Positions 34,238 through 43,455 are shown, counted from the first letter of the stretch. The stretch is 64,000 bases of DNA from an uncultured Dysgonomonas sp. (GCA_937995835.1 CALKIV010000082.1:1-64000), one strand, 5' to 3'. The notes: generated from the letters alone by a model not told the origin. Program-made: numbers and translations.

Positions 34238-36451
34238 TTAAAAGTGAATGCTGATTCTACCCATCACATTTGTCCCAGCCTGAGGATAGAGTCCTCTATA
34301 GGTGATTTGTGTGTTGTCAGCAAATTTATATACCTCTACCCAAGCATTTGCGTCATATTTCTTGTTGAAAAGGTTATTTACCATCAACTGGAAAGTAACA
34401 TCTTTAGCTTTCCAGATTGGTGTGCTATACGATGCTTGGAAGTCAGTAATAAAATAGTCCGGCAACTGTCTATCTTTGTTTGAAGTATTGTCATAATACA
34501 TTTTGCCAACATATCTATTGGTGAAAGTGAAAGTCAAATCTTCTTTCTCCAAAGGTTTCAGTTTGATAATCGCATTCCCTGTCACATTAGGAGAAAAAGA
34601 AATGTCAGTTTTTTTGAAAAATTCAGTAGCTTGAGGTAGCTTGTTCCAATCTTTTTGATTGTCATATTGCTTAAAGTAAGCTGTATAATCTTTTATTTTA
34701 TTTTGGCTCAAGGTTAGGTTACCTCCAATTCCAATCCAGTAAGTAGGGTTGTACATGGCTTCTAGCTCAACACCATATCTGTAACTGTTTTTTACATTCT
34801 CCTGATATTTATATCCAGTATCACTAAGTTTCCCTGTTTGTACAAACTGATCTTTATAGTCCATGTAGTAGAAGTTTGCTGCAAATGTTAGTCTAGGGGA
34901 GGTATAGCGATATCCAAATTCATAATCAAGGAGCTTTTCATAATTCAAACTTTTTTCAGCTTTGAAAGATTCTTTTAGGTCAGCACGCAATGGCTCGCGG
35001 TTGGAAATGGCGAATGAAGCATAGATATTGTTCTTTTCATCCAGATTATACGAAGCACCTATCTTAGGGTTCCAGAAGTCGTATCTGGTTTTCATTTTCA
35101 TGTCATAGGAGTCATCATCTATTCCGTCCATGGTGTAGTGTACAAATCGCCATTGCAATTCTGCTGTTAGTGACAGTTTATCGGTAGCATTGTAAGTGGC
35201 TTTCAAAAAGCTGTTGAAATCTTTTTTCTTCGACTCATTTTTATACCATTGGTAGTCATCAGGGAAATTTTGATTGTGTTTAACCCATAGTAGTCTCCCA
35301 AAGTGATCTCCGAAGAATTGCATATAGTTAGCCCCTAACGTCATGTCTAGTTTAGATGTACGATAGTTTAGGTTTAAGCCTCCTGAGTATAAATTATTAC
35401 TCATCAGCTTCCTTCTGATTAGATCAGATTCGGCATATTCAACATTATTGACGATTTGGTTAGGAAGTCCCATTTTCTTAAACTCTTCGTCCGCTTTATA
35501 ATTCTCATAATAGCCATAACCATTGTTGTATCCTAGCTGAGCATTAAATTTGAACTGTTGATTGATAAATCTAGAGTACAAAGCCTGAACGACATTAGAG
35601 TAATAGTTGTCAGTTTCATTGTCATAATATTGAGTTTTTCCATTCTCGTCCTTGTATTCTCCAGCAGGATTATATCGTCTGTCCTTGGCTTTATCTTCAG
35701 GGCTAATACCTTCCCAGGTGATGCCTGTATGTTGTACGCCATTTATGTATATCAACTGAAGCATTTGTTTGTCAGTGTAATGAGAGATAGATGCATAAAG
35801 ATTTCTATGATCTACTTTTCCATTTCTGATATAACCGTCACTGTTGACGTAAGAATAGCGAGCATCTACTGATAGACCATTCTTCATGATGCCAGTCCCA
35901 GTAGCTACAGATAGTGAGTAGGTGTTGTATTGCCCGAAAGAATTAGAAATGTCAGCATAAGCTTGACCTCTTCCGCCAACTGTCTGCATAGAAAGATTAC
36001 CCCCAAATGAAGCTGTTCCGGCAGTTGCTGTTCCCACACCACGTTGTAGCTGCATGTTTTTTAGAGAGCTGGAGAGGTCGGGAATATTGACCCAATAAAC
36101 CTCTTGGCTTTCAGGATTGTTGAGTGTCATGCCATTCAGCGTCATGTTGATTCTGTTGGCATCCGTACCTCTAATTCTGAATGACGTATTTCCCACAGGC
36201 GTTCCCCCTTCGGTATATGCCACCACAGAAGGAAGGTTTTGTAACAAGGAAGGAACATTGTTACCTACATTATTACTTTTTATCTGTTGCTCGCTAATAT
36301 TAGAGTGAGCTACAGATGATTTTGGCGCTACACGGATGGCCGAAACAGTTATTTCGTCCAACTGCACATGCGCTAGGCTGTCGATGCTTTCGTCGGCATG
36401 CAGCAAATAGTTACTTAGCAAGAGTATGCTAAGAAAAAATACCTTTTTCAT
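34238..36451 (-). CDS. TonB-dependent receptor, probable thiamine uptake
   Basis: A 737-residue outer-membrane receptor with a signal peptide (about residues 1-19, '..LLLSNYLLHA'), a TonB-box-like 'LDEITVSAIRV' (about 31-41), the plug ('LLQNLPSVVAYTEGGTPVGN', 'SFRIRGTDANRINMTLNGM') and a barrel ending 'GTNVMGRISIHF' with a terminal Phe. It lacks the N-terminal carboxypeptidase-like domain of the other receptors here. A TPP riboswitch lies in its 5' leader, so its synthesis should fall when thiamine pyrophosphate is plentiful. This marks it as the outer-membrane importer for thiamine or a thiamine precursor. The PnuT-like permease is the next gene. Confidence 0.93.
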   Translation of the reverse strand: MKKVFFLSILLLSNYLLHADESIDSLAHVQLDEITVSAIRVAPKSSVAHSNISEQQIKSNNVGNNVPSLLQNLPSVVAYTEGGTPVGNTSFRIRGTDANRINMTLNGMTLNNPESQEVYWVNIPDLSSSLKNMQLQRGVGTATAGTASFGGNLSMQTVGGRGQAYADISNSFGQYNTYSLSVATGTGIMKNGLSVDARYSYVNSDGYIRNGKVDHRNLYASISHYTDKQMLQLIYINGVQHTGITWEGISPEDKAKDRRYNPAGEYKDENGKTQYYDNETDNYYSNVVQALYSRFINQQFKFNAQLGYNNGYGYYENYKADEEFKKMGLPNQIVNNVEYAESDLIRRKLMSNNLYSGGLNLNYRTSKLDMTLGANYMQFFGDHFGRLLWVKHNQNFPDDYQWYKNESKKKDFNSFLKATYNATDKLSLTAELQWRFVHYTMDGIDDDSYDMKMKTRYDFWNPKIGASYNLDEKNNIYASFAISNREPLRADLKESFKAEKSLNYEKLLDYEFGYRYTSPRLTFAANFYYMDYKDQFVQTGKLSDTGYKYQENVKNSYRYGVELEAMYNPTYWIGIGGNLTLSQNKIKDYTAYFKQYDNQKDWNKLPQATEFFKKTDISFSPNVTGNAIIKLKPLEKEDLTFTFTNRYVGKMYYDNTSNKDRQLPDYFITDFQASYSTPIWKAKDVTFQLMVNNLFNKKYDANAWVEVYKFADNTQITYRGLYPQAGTNVMGRISIHF

Positions 36452-36583
36452 TTAATTAATTAAATATAAATTTTTGACGAACAACTTCCACAGCTGTTTT
36501 GTCAAAACAGTTAAACAAAAAAGGGGATTTAATTAAGATGTTCTCACTAGATGAAGAGTATGCAGTATCTAGAATAGCATAAT

Positions 36584-36662
36584 CTACTCCCTCCGCCGGC
36601 ATTACCCGGATCAGGTTAGTGGGTATGATCTCAGCCCGTATTTTTATGGGCACCCCTAAGAT
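36584..36662 (-). ncRNA. TPP riboswitch (THI element)
   Basis: On the minus strand the conserved THI-box parts stand in order: GGGGTGCC near the 5' end, GGGCTGAGATCATACCC (with the CUGAGA core), ACCTGATCCGGGTAATGCC (with CCUGAUCYGGDUAAUGCC-type core) and GGAGGGA at the 3' end. All invariant segments that contact the pyrimidine and pyrophosphate of TPP appear intact. The element begins 8 bases after a -7 box and ends about 130 bases before the ATG of the receptor. The leader between holds a T/A-rich stem candidate (36488-36512) that might be the expression platform, acting on transcription or on translation start. Confidence 0.96.
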
Positions 36663-36669
36663 TCGTGAA

Positions 36670-36677
36670 CAAAGGTA
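36670..36677 (-). promoter_or_regulatory. -7 box before the TPP riboswitch
   Basis: On the minus strand TACCTTTG matches TAnnTTTG exactly and ends 8 bases before the riboswitch, so nearly the whole leader would be aptamer. No clear TTTG is seen 19-21 bases upstream. Confidence 0.6.
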
Positions 36678-36749
36678 TGCATTATTTCTTTATTTATAAG
36701 AATATGCAACAAAATCATTTTGGGAACCGTTATATTATATATAATAACA

Positions 36750-36757
36750 TATATTTG
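36750..36757 (+). promoter_or_regulatory. -7 box before the lipoprotein-helicase operon
   Basis: TATATTTG matches TAnnTTTG and lies 27 bases before the ATG at 36785. An AT palindrome precedes it. The -33 element is not evident. It is divergent from the thiamine-unit promoter, about 70 bases away. Confidence 0.5.
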
Positions 36758-36784
36758 TATAAAAATAATTAATGCTACACAATT

Positions 36785-37297
36785 ATGAGTTTTAAGAGAA
36801 TAAGTTTAGTATCAATAATAGTATTGCTAACTATTGTGTTTTCGTCTTGTCATGAAGATCGCGACTATTATTCATGGAGAGAGGGCGCTCTACAAAGGGT
36901 GGAAGAACTTGTGGCTGAAAGAGATGGCTACATTAACAGATTTTTCATAATAGATGAGAGGGATATAAAAGTGGATACTTATTTTACAAGTATTGAGGAT
37001 TTTAGAAATGTTGGAGGGTCTGAAATTGCTTTATATATAAAGAATTATGAATATCTTGATGGGTTGACGCTTCATGTAGATGGTACAAGAATGGATGTGG
37101 ATTTTCCTCCTCTAGCTCCTGGTGAACACTTCTTTGACAATAGACGAGTTTATGATTTTATGTCTGTTGTCGTTGATATGTTGCATCAAAATGGGGCTGT
37201 AAGAATAAATGCAGAAGGACGATGTAGTGGAAGAAACAATAAAATACCATTGGAAATTGAACTGTTTACTGAGTTAGATGTATATGTTAGACGATAG
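36785..37297 (+). CDS. hypothetical lipoprotein
   Basis: A 170-residue protein with a lipoprotein signal: 'MSFKRISLVSIIVLLTIVFS' followed by 'SC', so Cys at about residue 22 would be acylated. The mature part has a helical acidic start ('ALQRVEELVAERDGYINRFF') and then a beta-rich domain with 'EIALYIKNYEYLDGLTLHVD' and 'LAPGEHFFDNRRVYDFMSVV'. It may be an immunoglobulin-like fold of about 110 residues. I know no family for it. It is encoded 4 bases before the nuclease-helicase gene, and the two are likely on one mRNA. Why an envelope lipoprotein should pair with a cytoplasmic helicase is unclear; the link could be chance. Confidence 0.75.
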   Translation: MSFKRISLVSIIVLLTIVFSSCHEDRDYYSWREGALQRVEELVAERDGYINRFFIIDERDIKVDTYFTSIEDFRNVGGSEIALYIKNYEYLDGLTLHVDGTRMDVDFPPLAPGEHFFDNRRVYDFMSVVVDMLHQNGAVRINAEGRCSGRNNKIPLEIELFTELDVYVRR

Positions 37298-37301
37298 ATA
37301 A

Positions 37302-40300
37302 ATGCTAAAAGAAGATAGAGTAAAATTTCTTCAAGATATACAATTAGAGTTAAGTCAGATACACCAGTCTGGCTTTTCTTTGCGCAATAAATTTCTGGAA
37401 ATACGACGAATGCTAGATCGTCTAGCGAAAGGATTACTTGAAGAAGAAGCTCTGCAATTTCCTTCTCTTTTTTCTCGCATTGTTTTTATTGCACAGAAGC
37501 ATAAAGTACCTCAAAGCATAGAACGAAGCCTGCATCAGGTGCGTATCGTCAGCAATTTTCTGTTGAAAGAAGAAAATCGCTTGGCTAGCGAAAGACAGTA
37601 TGATGAGGCTTATCACACACTCTTCGCTCTTTTGTCTTTCCTCATCGACGGAAAAGAAGGAGATCTTATCTATAATGAGAAAGCACTGCTTGTAGAGAAG
37701 CAGTCTTTGGCAAAAATACGGGTGCAAGTGATAGATATCGTAGATGTGGAAAATGTTGTAGTTTGTTGCCCGAATGATTCCACAGAATATGTAATTTCTG
37801 TTCGGTTTAGGGTAGAGAAAATAAACGCAATTTTCAATTCTACTTTTGCAAAGTTGTGGATTGGTGCGCAACTGAATCTGATTGATTGTAAAATAGATCA
37901 AGAAGGTTTTTATGTACCATCTATGATTGTTCTCGAGCCTGACTATCTGATTGATGCGTCTGCTATTGCTGAGTGTTTCCAGAACTATGGAAACTCACCT
38001 CTGCATTATTTTCGAAGGAAATTTGAAACAGTAGGCAATACCCATTATTTGTTATTAGGAAATCTAGCCAACTTTTTTCTCGATGAATTGATCTATACCA
38101 AGCATCCACAGGATATTAAATTTGAAGATGTTTTCAAAAAGTCTTTTCAGGAAATGCCTTTTGAGTTCACTGCTTGCAAGGATATTCAATCGCCTATTGC
38201 TTTTAGAGATTTCATGTCGCGGGCAAATCGCCATTTCGAGAACATCAAACGTGTGGTCTCTGAGGATATGCTAGCTACAGGCTTTAGTCTAGATCAGTGT
38301 GTGTTAGAGCCCTCTTTTTATAGTGAGACTTTTGGCTTTCAGGGGCGTCTGGATATGCTGCAGACCACTGCATCAGATTCGTTTACTCGCATCGTGGAGT
38401 TGAAGTCAGGAAAACCACCTTGGCCTCAAGATGACACCACTAAAATAGCACCTAACCACGAAAGTCAGACCTCTGTCTATCGACTGATGATCCAAAGTGT
38501 ATTGGATAAAAAAGCGAGGGATATTTATGCAATGATCCTGTATTCATCGGCAGATTTCAAGGGGCAGAACCTCCGACTTTCCGCACCATATAAGCAGTTG
38601 GAAAAAGAAATTGTCAACTTAAGAAACGAAATCGTTGCTCTCGAACATCAACTCTATATGGGAGATGGTCATACTGTGGAACAGGTTTTTGACCTCCTTT
38701 TTGATTCAGAAAGTTATAGCAATCGGGTGCCTGAGTTCTTTGAAGCTAGGTTAGAAGAAATGAGGAAAACTCTTTCTCAATGTAGTGAGATAGAAAAGGC
38801 TTATTTCTATCGTTTTATCAGTTTTGTAACACGTGAACTGTATCTCCTAAAAATGGGGGATGAAGGTTATGACTCATCTATGAGCCTGTCTGCACTTTGG
38901 AATACCAGTTTTCAAGAGCGTAAAAATGCCTTAGAATTGGTAGATGACCTAGAAATAGAAAATATCACAGAGCATACGCGTGACATGCAAATTTGCTTTA
39001 AACGAAAAGCTTCTACCGATTTTGTAAACTTCAGAGAGGGAGAGATTTGTATTGTTTATCCACGTCAATCAGAGGAAGATAACATTCTATCTAATCAGGT
39101 TTTGAAGGGAACAGTAATAGAGATTTCAGCAACTCACGTCCTCGTCCGATTTAGATATAAACAACGACACAAAGCGTATTTTGATGAAAATAGTCGTTGG
39201 GTTCTTGAACATGATAAATTAGATCACGGCTATAATGCTATGTATAAAGGCCTTTATGCTTTTATGCAAGCACCTAAAAGAAAGAAAGATCTGCTTTTAG
39301 GGTTAGAAGCACCTTGTTCAGACTTTACCCCAAAGCCCACCCCAGCATCTACAAATGAAGAAAAAAGAGAGGAGGTAATTCAAAAAGCATTATCAGCTGA
39401 AGATTATTTTCTAATTGTTGGCCCTCCGGGAACGGGTAAGACCTCGATTTTTGCAAAAGAATTGATTCAACGATTGTACGAACAGCCTGATACTGATATT
39501 CTTGTTGTAGCATATACCAATAGAGCCGTTGATGAACTGTGTGAGGCTATTTGTGATGCTTTTGGCGAAGAAAGTGAGGGTTGTGAGAAATATATCCGAA
39601 TAGGCTCTGAATATTCTTGTGACCAATCTTTTAGACATCGGCTTCTTCAAAATATTTCGGAAGGGTCAACAAGCCGTAAAGCCTTGTTAGAAATGCTTCA
39701 AGGGGCACGAGTCTATGTCGGCACTTTGGCTTCCGTTATAGGCAAACCGGAACTCTTTGAAATCAAGCAGTTTGATGTAGCTATAATAGATGAAGCCTCT
39801 CAGATATTAGAGCCACAGATAGTGGGATTTTTACCTCTTTTTCAGAAGTTTATAATGATTGGAGATCATAAGCAATTGTCTACTATAACCTTACAAAGCC
39901 CACTGAAGTCTAAAATAGATGATGAGGTGTTAAATAAAATAGGGCTTTACGATTGTCGTGAATCCATTTTTGAGCGTCTCTTCAGAACTGCACAGCAGAA
40001 TAATTGGACATTCGCTTATGATACGCTTGATTATCATGGACGTATGCACGAGGATATTGCCACTTTGGTCAATGAGGATTTTTATGAAAATAAGCTCTTG
40101 ATTGCCTCTAAGCGTCAAGCAGAAAGATTGAACTTTGCCACGCCCGACAATTCATCTGGCTTGGAGAAAATAATCAGCAGTCAGCGTGTGGCTTTTTGGG
40201 ATGTCTCTAACAGTTTAGATGAAAATTCGTTTTCAGATAAAATCAATCAGGCAGAAGCAAAGATGGTCGTCGATCTTGCAGTTGCATTATGGAAAGTGTA

Positions 40301-40667
40301 TCGGGTTAATAATAAGCTGTTTGACGCAAAGATTACACTTGGAATAATTGCTCCTTATCGCAATCAAATAGCCTTGATTAAGCATCTTTTGGAGGAAACA
40401 GGGAATGCTGATCTGAAAGATGTTATGGTAGATACCGTTGAAAGGTATCAGGGCAGCCAGCGTGATGTAATCATTGTCTCATTCTGTTTTAATCGAGTGT
40501 ATCAAATGCGTTATTTCTCGAATATGAACAGAGAAGGCACCGTGGATAGAAAGCTAAACGTTGCTCTAACACGTGCTCGTGAGCAGTTATTCTTGATAGG
40601 GAATAAAAATCTATTGACCCAAAATGAGCTTTATAGAAATATGTTGGAGAAAATCTCTAAAATCTAA
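37302..40667 (+). CDS. Dna2-like PD-(D/E)XK nuclease fused to superfamily 1 helicase
   Basis: A 1121-residue protein with two catalytic parts. Around residues 340-395 is a PD-(D/E)XK nuclease core: Asp351 in 'GFQGRLDML', Glu366 and Lys368 in 'RIVELKSGKP', and Gln389/Tyr393 in 'HESQTSVYRLM', as in RecB, Cas4 and Dna2. From about residue 690 to the end is an SF1 helicase of the Upf1/Dna2 type: Walker A 'GPPGTGKTS' (707-715), Walker B 'DVAIIDEASQ' with Asp830/Glu831, 'GDHKQLSTI', 'YHGRMHEDI' and 'NVALTRAREQLFLIG'. I see no CxxC cluster after the nuclease, so the Fe-S cluster of eukaryotic Dna2 seems absent. It should cut and unwind DNA flaps or ends in replication or repair; a defence role is possible. 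Its stop overlaps the converging AraC gene. Confidence 0.9.
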   Translation: MLKEDRVKFLQDIQLELSQIHQSGFSLRNKFLEIRRMLDRLAKGLLEEEALQFPSLFSRIVFIAQKHKVPQSIERSLHQVRIVSNFLLKEENRLASERQYDEAYHTLFALLSFLIDGKEGDLIYNEKALLVEKQSLAKIRVQVIDIVDVENVVVCCPNDSTEYVISVRFRVEKINAIFNSTFAKLWIGAQLNLIDCKIDQEGFYVPSMIVLEPDYLIDASAIAECFQNYGNSPLHYFRRKFETVGNTHYLLLGNLANFFLDELIYTKHPQDIKFEDVFKKSFQEMPFEFTACKDIQSPIAFRDFMSRANRHFENIKRVVSEDMLATGFSLDQCVLEPSFYSETFGFQGRLDMLQTTASDSFTRIVELKSGKPPWPQDDTTKIAPNHESQTSVYRLMIQSVLDKKARDIYAMILYSSADFKGQNLRLSAPYKQLEKEIVNLRNEIVALEHQLYMGDGHTVEQVFDLLFDSESYSNRVPEFFEARLEEMRKTLSQCSEIEKAYFYRFISFVTRELYLLKMGDEGYDSSMSLSALWNTSFQERKNALELVDDLEIENITEHTRDMQICFKRKASTDFVNFREGEICIVYPRQSEEDNILSNQVLKGTVIEISATHVLVRFRYKQRHKAYFDENSRWVLEHDKLDHGYNAMYKGLYAFMQAPKRKKDLLLGLEAPCSDFTPKPTPASTNEEKREEVIQKALSAEDYFLIVGPPGTGKTSIFAKELIQRLYEQPDTDILVVAYTNRAVDELCEAICDAFGEESEGCEKYIRIGSEYSCDQSFRHRLLQNISEGSTSRKALLEMLQGARVYVGTLASVIGKPELFEIKQFDVAIIDEASQILEPQIVGFLPLFQKFIMIGDHKQLSTITLQSPLKSKIDDEVLNKIGLYDCRESIFERLFRTAQQNNWTFAYDTLDYHGRMHEDIATLVNEDFYENKLLIASKRQAERLNFATPDNSSGLEKIISSQRVAFWDVSNSLDENSFSDKINQAEAKMVVDLAVALWKVYRVNNKLFDAKITLGIIAPYRNQIALIKHLLEETGNADLKDVMVDTVERYQGSQRDVIIVSFCFNRVYQMRYFSNMNREGTVDRKLNVALTRAREQLFLIGNKNLLTQNELYRNMLEKISKI

Positions 40668-41554
40668 ATTTCTCCCTTAGCCATTTTTCTAAACTCAATT
40701 GGGGTGCTTCCTACCTTTTTCTTGAACGCCGTACAAAAGTAATCAGGGTTTTCGAAACCTATTTCAAAAGAGATTTCTTGACTCGATAGGTTGCTATTTA
40801 CCAATAATTCCTTCCCTTTTCTCAGTCTCAATTCCAGGATATATTGATAAGGGGTTAAGCCTGTATATTGCTTAAAAACTCTTCTGAACCATGAGTAGCT
40901 CATGCATACTGTATCTGCAATGGACTCAGGAGAGAGCGAGGTATTGTAATTTTCATACATGATGATTTTGGCACGCTCAATCTGATTGGTGACATTCAAA
41001 TCTTCGAACGATGATAATTTATCCTGAGAATAAGCGATCCCTAATAGATAGTTTACAATTCCGGCAAGCATTTGCTGAAAACCAACTTTCTGACTTTCTG
41101 CAATTTCTATTGCTCTTTGATAGAGATCAATAATCTCTTTATTGAGCCCAATGTTGAAGATTGGTTTCTTTTTGTTGAAAAAACCGTGTAAAATGCGATT
41201 GTCAATATTTACTCCTGTAAACCCTATCCAATGTTCACTCCAACCTGTATTCTTATCCGGGGCATAGTTGTGCCACTCACCGGGATATAGCAGGAACATA
41301 TTTCCCGTTTTTACATCTGTTTTTTTTTGACTCGAAGACATGAATTTACCTTTCCCTCCACTGATATACAGAAGCTGATACTCCTGTAGTATTCTTCCCT
41401 TTTTTGCCGAAAAAAGGTACCTCGTTGGGTGGTGCTTGGGAGGATACTCTTCGCCTGGTTCTATCTTTTGAAAACCCACAGAATTGACCACAAGTCCCCA
41501 TAAGGCATCTTGATCACTAGCTAAAAGGTATTTGAGGTGTACAATCTTTTTCAT
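40664..41554 (-). CDS. AraC-family transcriptional regulator
   Basis: A 296-residue regulator. The N-terminal cupin-like effector domain covers about residues 20-160, with 'KGRILQEYQLLYISGGKGKF' and 'MFLLYPGEWHNYAPDKNTGW' as typical. The C-terminal AraC double helix-turn-helix (about 195-292) has 'ESIADTVCMSYSWFRRVFKQ' and 'ISFEIGFENPDYFCTAFKKK'. ATG 41554 is preferred to an in-frame ATG 41575, because it starts at the family-like 'MKKIVHLKYLL'. It is divergent from the rhaT-like gene, with 412 bases between, so control of that gene by a sugar ligand such as rhamnose is plausible but unproven. A nine-T tract lies within it at 41320-41328. The 3' end overlaps the helicase gene by 4 bases. Confidence 0.9.
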   Translation of the reverse strand: MKKIVHLKYLLASDQDALWGLVVNSVGFQKIEPGEEYPPKHHPTRYLFSAKKGRILQEYQLLYISGGKGKFMSSSQKKTDVKTGNMFLLYPGEWHNYAPDKNTGWSEHWIGFTGVNIDNRILHGFFNKKKPIFNIGLNKEIIDLYQRAIEIAESQKVGFQQMLAGIVNYLLGIAYSQDKLSSFEDLNVTNQIERAKIIMYENYNTSLSPESIADTVCMSYSWFRRVFKQYTGLTPYQYILELRLRKGKELLVNSNLSSQEISFEIGFENPDYFCTAFKKKVGSTPIEFRKMAKGEI

Positions 41555-41966
41555 GTTGCTGAATATGTGATGCAATATAAATAATATTTGTCAGATATCA
41601 ATTTTTATAGTTGTTGTATGTCTTAAATCTACATGTATTTATGATTTATTCGTCAATGTGCACATTTATAAGCCTAAATGCATTAAACGATTAATTAAAA
41701 AATTTAATATTAATGACTGTCATTTATTATAGTTTCCAGATCATAAAATTTAGCTTGTCTTTGTTTATAATATCTACATTTGCTTTCTCCGAGGATACTC
41801 TTGACTTTCAGAAATAAAGGTTATGCTAAAAATAACGAAAATAAGCATACGAAGGGCAAGAATTGTGCAATAAATATAAGAGATAACGATCAAGCGTTGT
41901 GTGGATGCTAGAGTTGCTATCTGTCAGATATTCAGAAATGTCTAACTTGTTAAATTAAATAATTGA
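41555..41966. promoter_or_regulatory. divergent control region between araC-type gene and rhaT
   Basis: A very AT-rich 412-base gap. A -7 box TACATTTG lies at 41775-41782 (plus strand), with CTTG 18 bases upstream (41753-41756). That would leave a leader of about 180 bases before rhaT. No complete gene, riboswitch or terminator is recognised. A regulator site between the two genes is expected, but I could not pick clear half-sites. Confidence 0.45.
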
Positions 41967-42998
41967 ATGGAAATCATTATTGGCCTTATCATCATAGCAA
42001 TAGGTAGTTTTGGGCAGTCAAGCTCCTATGTGCCAATCAAAAAAATTAAAAACTGGTCTTGGGAGTCTTTTTGGATTACTCAAGGAGTCTTTGCATGGTT
42101 AGTTTTCCCTCTTTTGGGGGCTTTGTTAGCTGTCCCTGTTGGTTATTCTCTAGGGGAGTTGCTATCAGCAGCAGGTGCAGATGTTTTTAAAGTTATAGGG
42201 TATGGAGTTCTTTGGGGTATTGGAGGATTGACTTTCGGATTGAGCATGCGCTATCTAGGCGTTGCTTTGGGGCAATCCCTTTCGTTGGGTACTTGTTCTG
42301 CTTTCGGAACACTTATACCTGCCATCCTTAAAGGCGATAATTTATTCAGTGGTGACGGGCTGATTCTTCTGATAGGTGTTTCTATAGCTATTGCAGGTAT
42401 TGCTGTTATTGGATATGCAGGTTCGTTGAAAGCAAAACAAATGTCGGAGGAAGAACGGAGAAAGGCTGTGCAAGACTTCGCTTTGAAAAAGGGAATACTG
42501 ATTGCTTTACTTGCAGGAGTGATGAGCGCATGTTTCAACCTTGGGCTTGAGGCCGGTGCTCCCATCAAAGCCACTGCACTAGCAGCAGGAGCTTCAGATC
42601 TTTTAGCACTTAATCCTATTATTCTTTTGGTTACTATGGGAGGCTTTTTTACAAATGCTTGTTTTTGCTTTTATCAAAATTATAAAAACAAAACATTTTC
42701 GGATTATACGAAGTCATCTGGTTCTATTTGGATGAATAATATTCTTTTCTGTGCCCTTGCAGGCTTGCTATGGTATTCTCAATTCTTTGGTTTGGGGGTA
42801 GGGCAAAGCTTCTTAGCCAATAGCCCTGTTATGTTAGCCTTCTCTTGGAGTATATTGATGTCTCTTAACGTATTGTTTAGCAATGTGTGGGGAATCCTTT
42901 TGAAAGAATGGAAAGGGGTAGGGCAGTCCACTATTGTGGTTCTGGTCACAGGTTTATTGGTATTGGTAATATCAATAATATTTCCTCAGTTGTTTTGA
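41967..42998 (+). CDS. rhaT: L-rhamnose-proton symporter family permease
   Basis: A 343-residue inner-membrane permease with ten predicted helices, close in length to RhaT of E. coli (344). The start 'MEIIIGLIIIAIGSFGQSSS' with 'YVPIKKIKNWSWESFWITQG' and 'GIGGLTFGLSMRYLGVALGQ' fit the RhaT branch of the drug/metabolite transporter superfamily. RhaT carries L-rhamnose with a proton. No rhaA, rhaB, rhaD or rhamnosidase gene is in the window, so a catabolic locus must be elsewhere, or the substrate is a related deoxy sugar. It is divergent from an AraC-type regulator and followed by a terminator. Confidence 0.92.
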   Translation: MEIIIGLIIIAIGSFGQSSSYVPIKKIKNWSWESFWITQGVFAWLVFPLLGALLAVPVGYSLGELLSAAGADVFKVIGYGVLWGIGGLTFGLSMRYLGVALGQSLSLGTCSAFGTLIPAILKGDNLFSGDGLILLIGVSIAIAGIAVIGYAGSLKAKQMSEEERRKAVQDFALKKGILIALLAGVMSACFNLGLEAGAPIKATALAAGASDLLALNPIILLVTMGGFFTNACFCFYQNYKNKTFSDYTKSSGSIWMNNILFCALAGLLWYSQFFGLGVGQSFLANSPVMLAFSWSILMSLNVLFSNVWGILLKEWKGVGQSTIVVLVTGLLVLVISIIFPQLF

Positions 42999-43046
42999 TG
43001 AGTATTTAATAAATGATCAAATAAAAAATATATAATAAGTTGAGAA

Positions 43047-43080
43047 AAAAAGCAACACTTTAGAAGTGTTGCTTTTTCTG
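43047..43080 (+). terminator. Rho-independent terminator after rhaT
   Basis: A 14-base perfect stem (43047-43060 with 43064-43077) with a very short loop and a T-rich end. It closes the rhaT transcript. Confidence 0.9.
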
Positions 43081-43424
43081 TTTTATTATAGCTTGTCAGT
43101 CTCTTAAAATGGAATGGACAAGCAGTTTTTTTATTTCTTAGCCTTTGGCTCTTTTTTTTCATATTATCTGTGAATACGTATAAAATGCAGAATGAGCCTG
43201 TTATCAGCAACAGACTCATCCCATCTAAATCTAAAATCTAACACTTATATACTATCAAGAATACAGATTAGGATTTAATGTTTTGGATACACATCCTAGA
43301 TCTGTCATTGTATAGGTATAACATAGTACGAGAAGTTTTGTTCACAGAAAGTTTAAAAAAGTTGAGAAAATTTTCATTTTCTTTTGAAATTGTCCTTTAA
43401 AGGTGTGATTTCATATATTATGAT
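43081..43424. other. AT-rich intergenic stretch, no gene recognised
   Basis: About 340 bases between the rhaT terminator and the next -7 box. A short GC-poor hairpin with eight T follows near 43139-43160, perhaps a second weak terminator. No frame with family-like sequence is seen. Confidence 0.45.
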
Positions 43425-43432
43425 TAATTTTG
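43425..43432 (+). promoter_or_regulatory. -7 box that fixes the start of the DUF4924-like gene
   Basis: TAATTTTG matches TAnnTTTG and lies inside the longest possible reading frame (from 43384), 23 bases before ATG 43456. A transcript from here can only use the later start, which also gives the better N-terminus. Confidence 0.5.
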
Positions 43433-43455
43433 CAAGATCAAAATATAATGTTGTT

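Noticed and set aside
37434..37901. 155-codon minus-strand frame
   Set aside because: It is antisense to the nuclease-helicase gene, Tyr/Ile/Phe-rich as expected from reading an AT-rich gene backwards.
41320..41328. Nine-T tract inside the AraC regulator gene
   Set aside because: A and T runs of this length are common in AT-rich coding DNA and encode Lys-Lys here; not convincing as a phase-variation site without read data.
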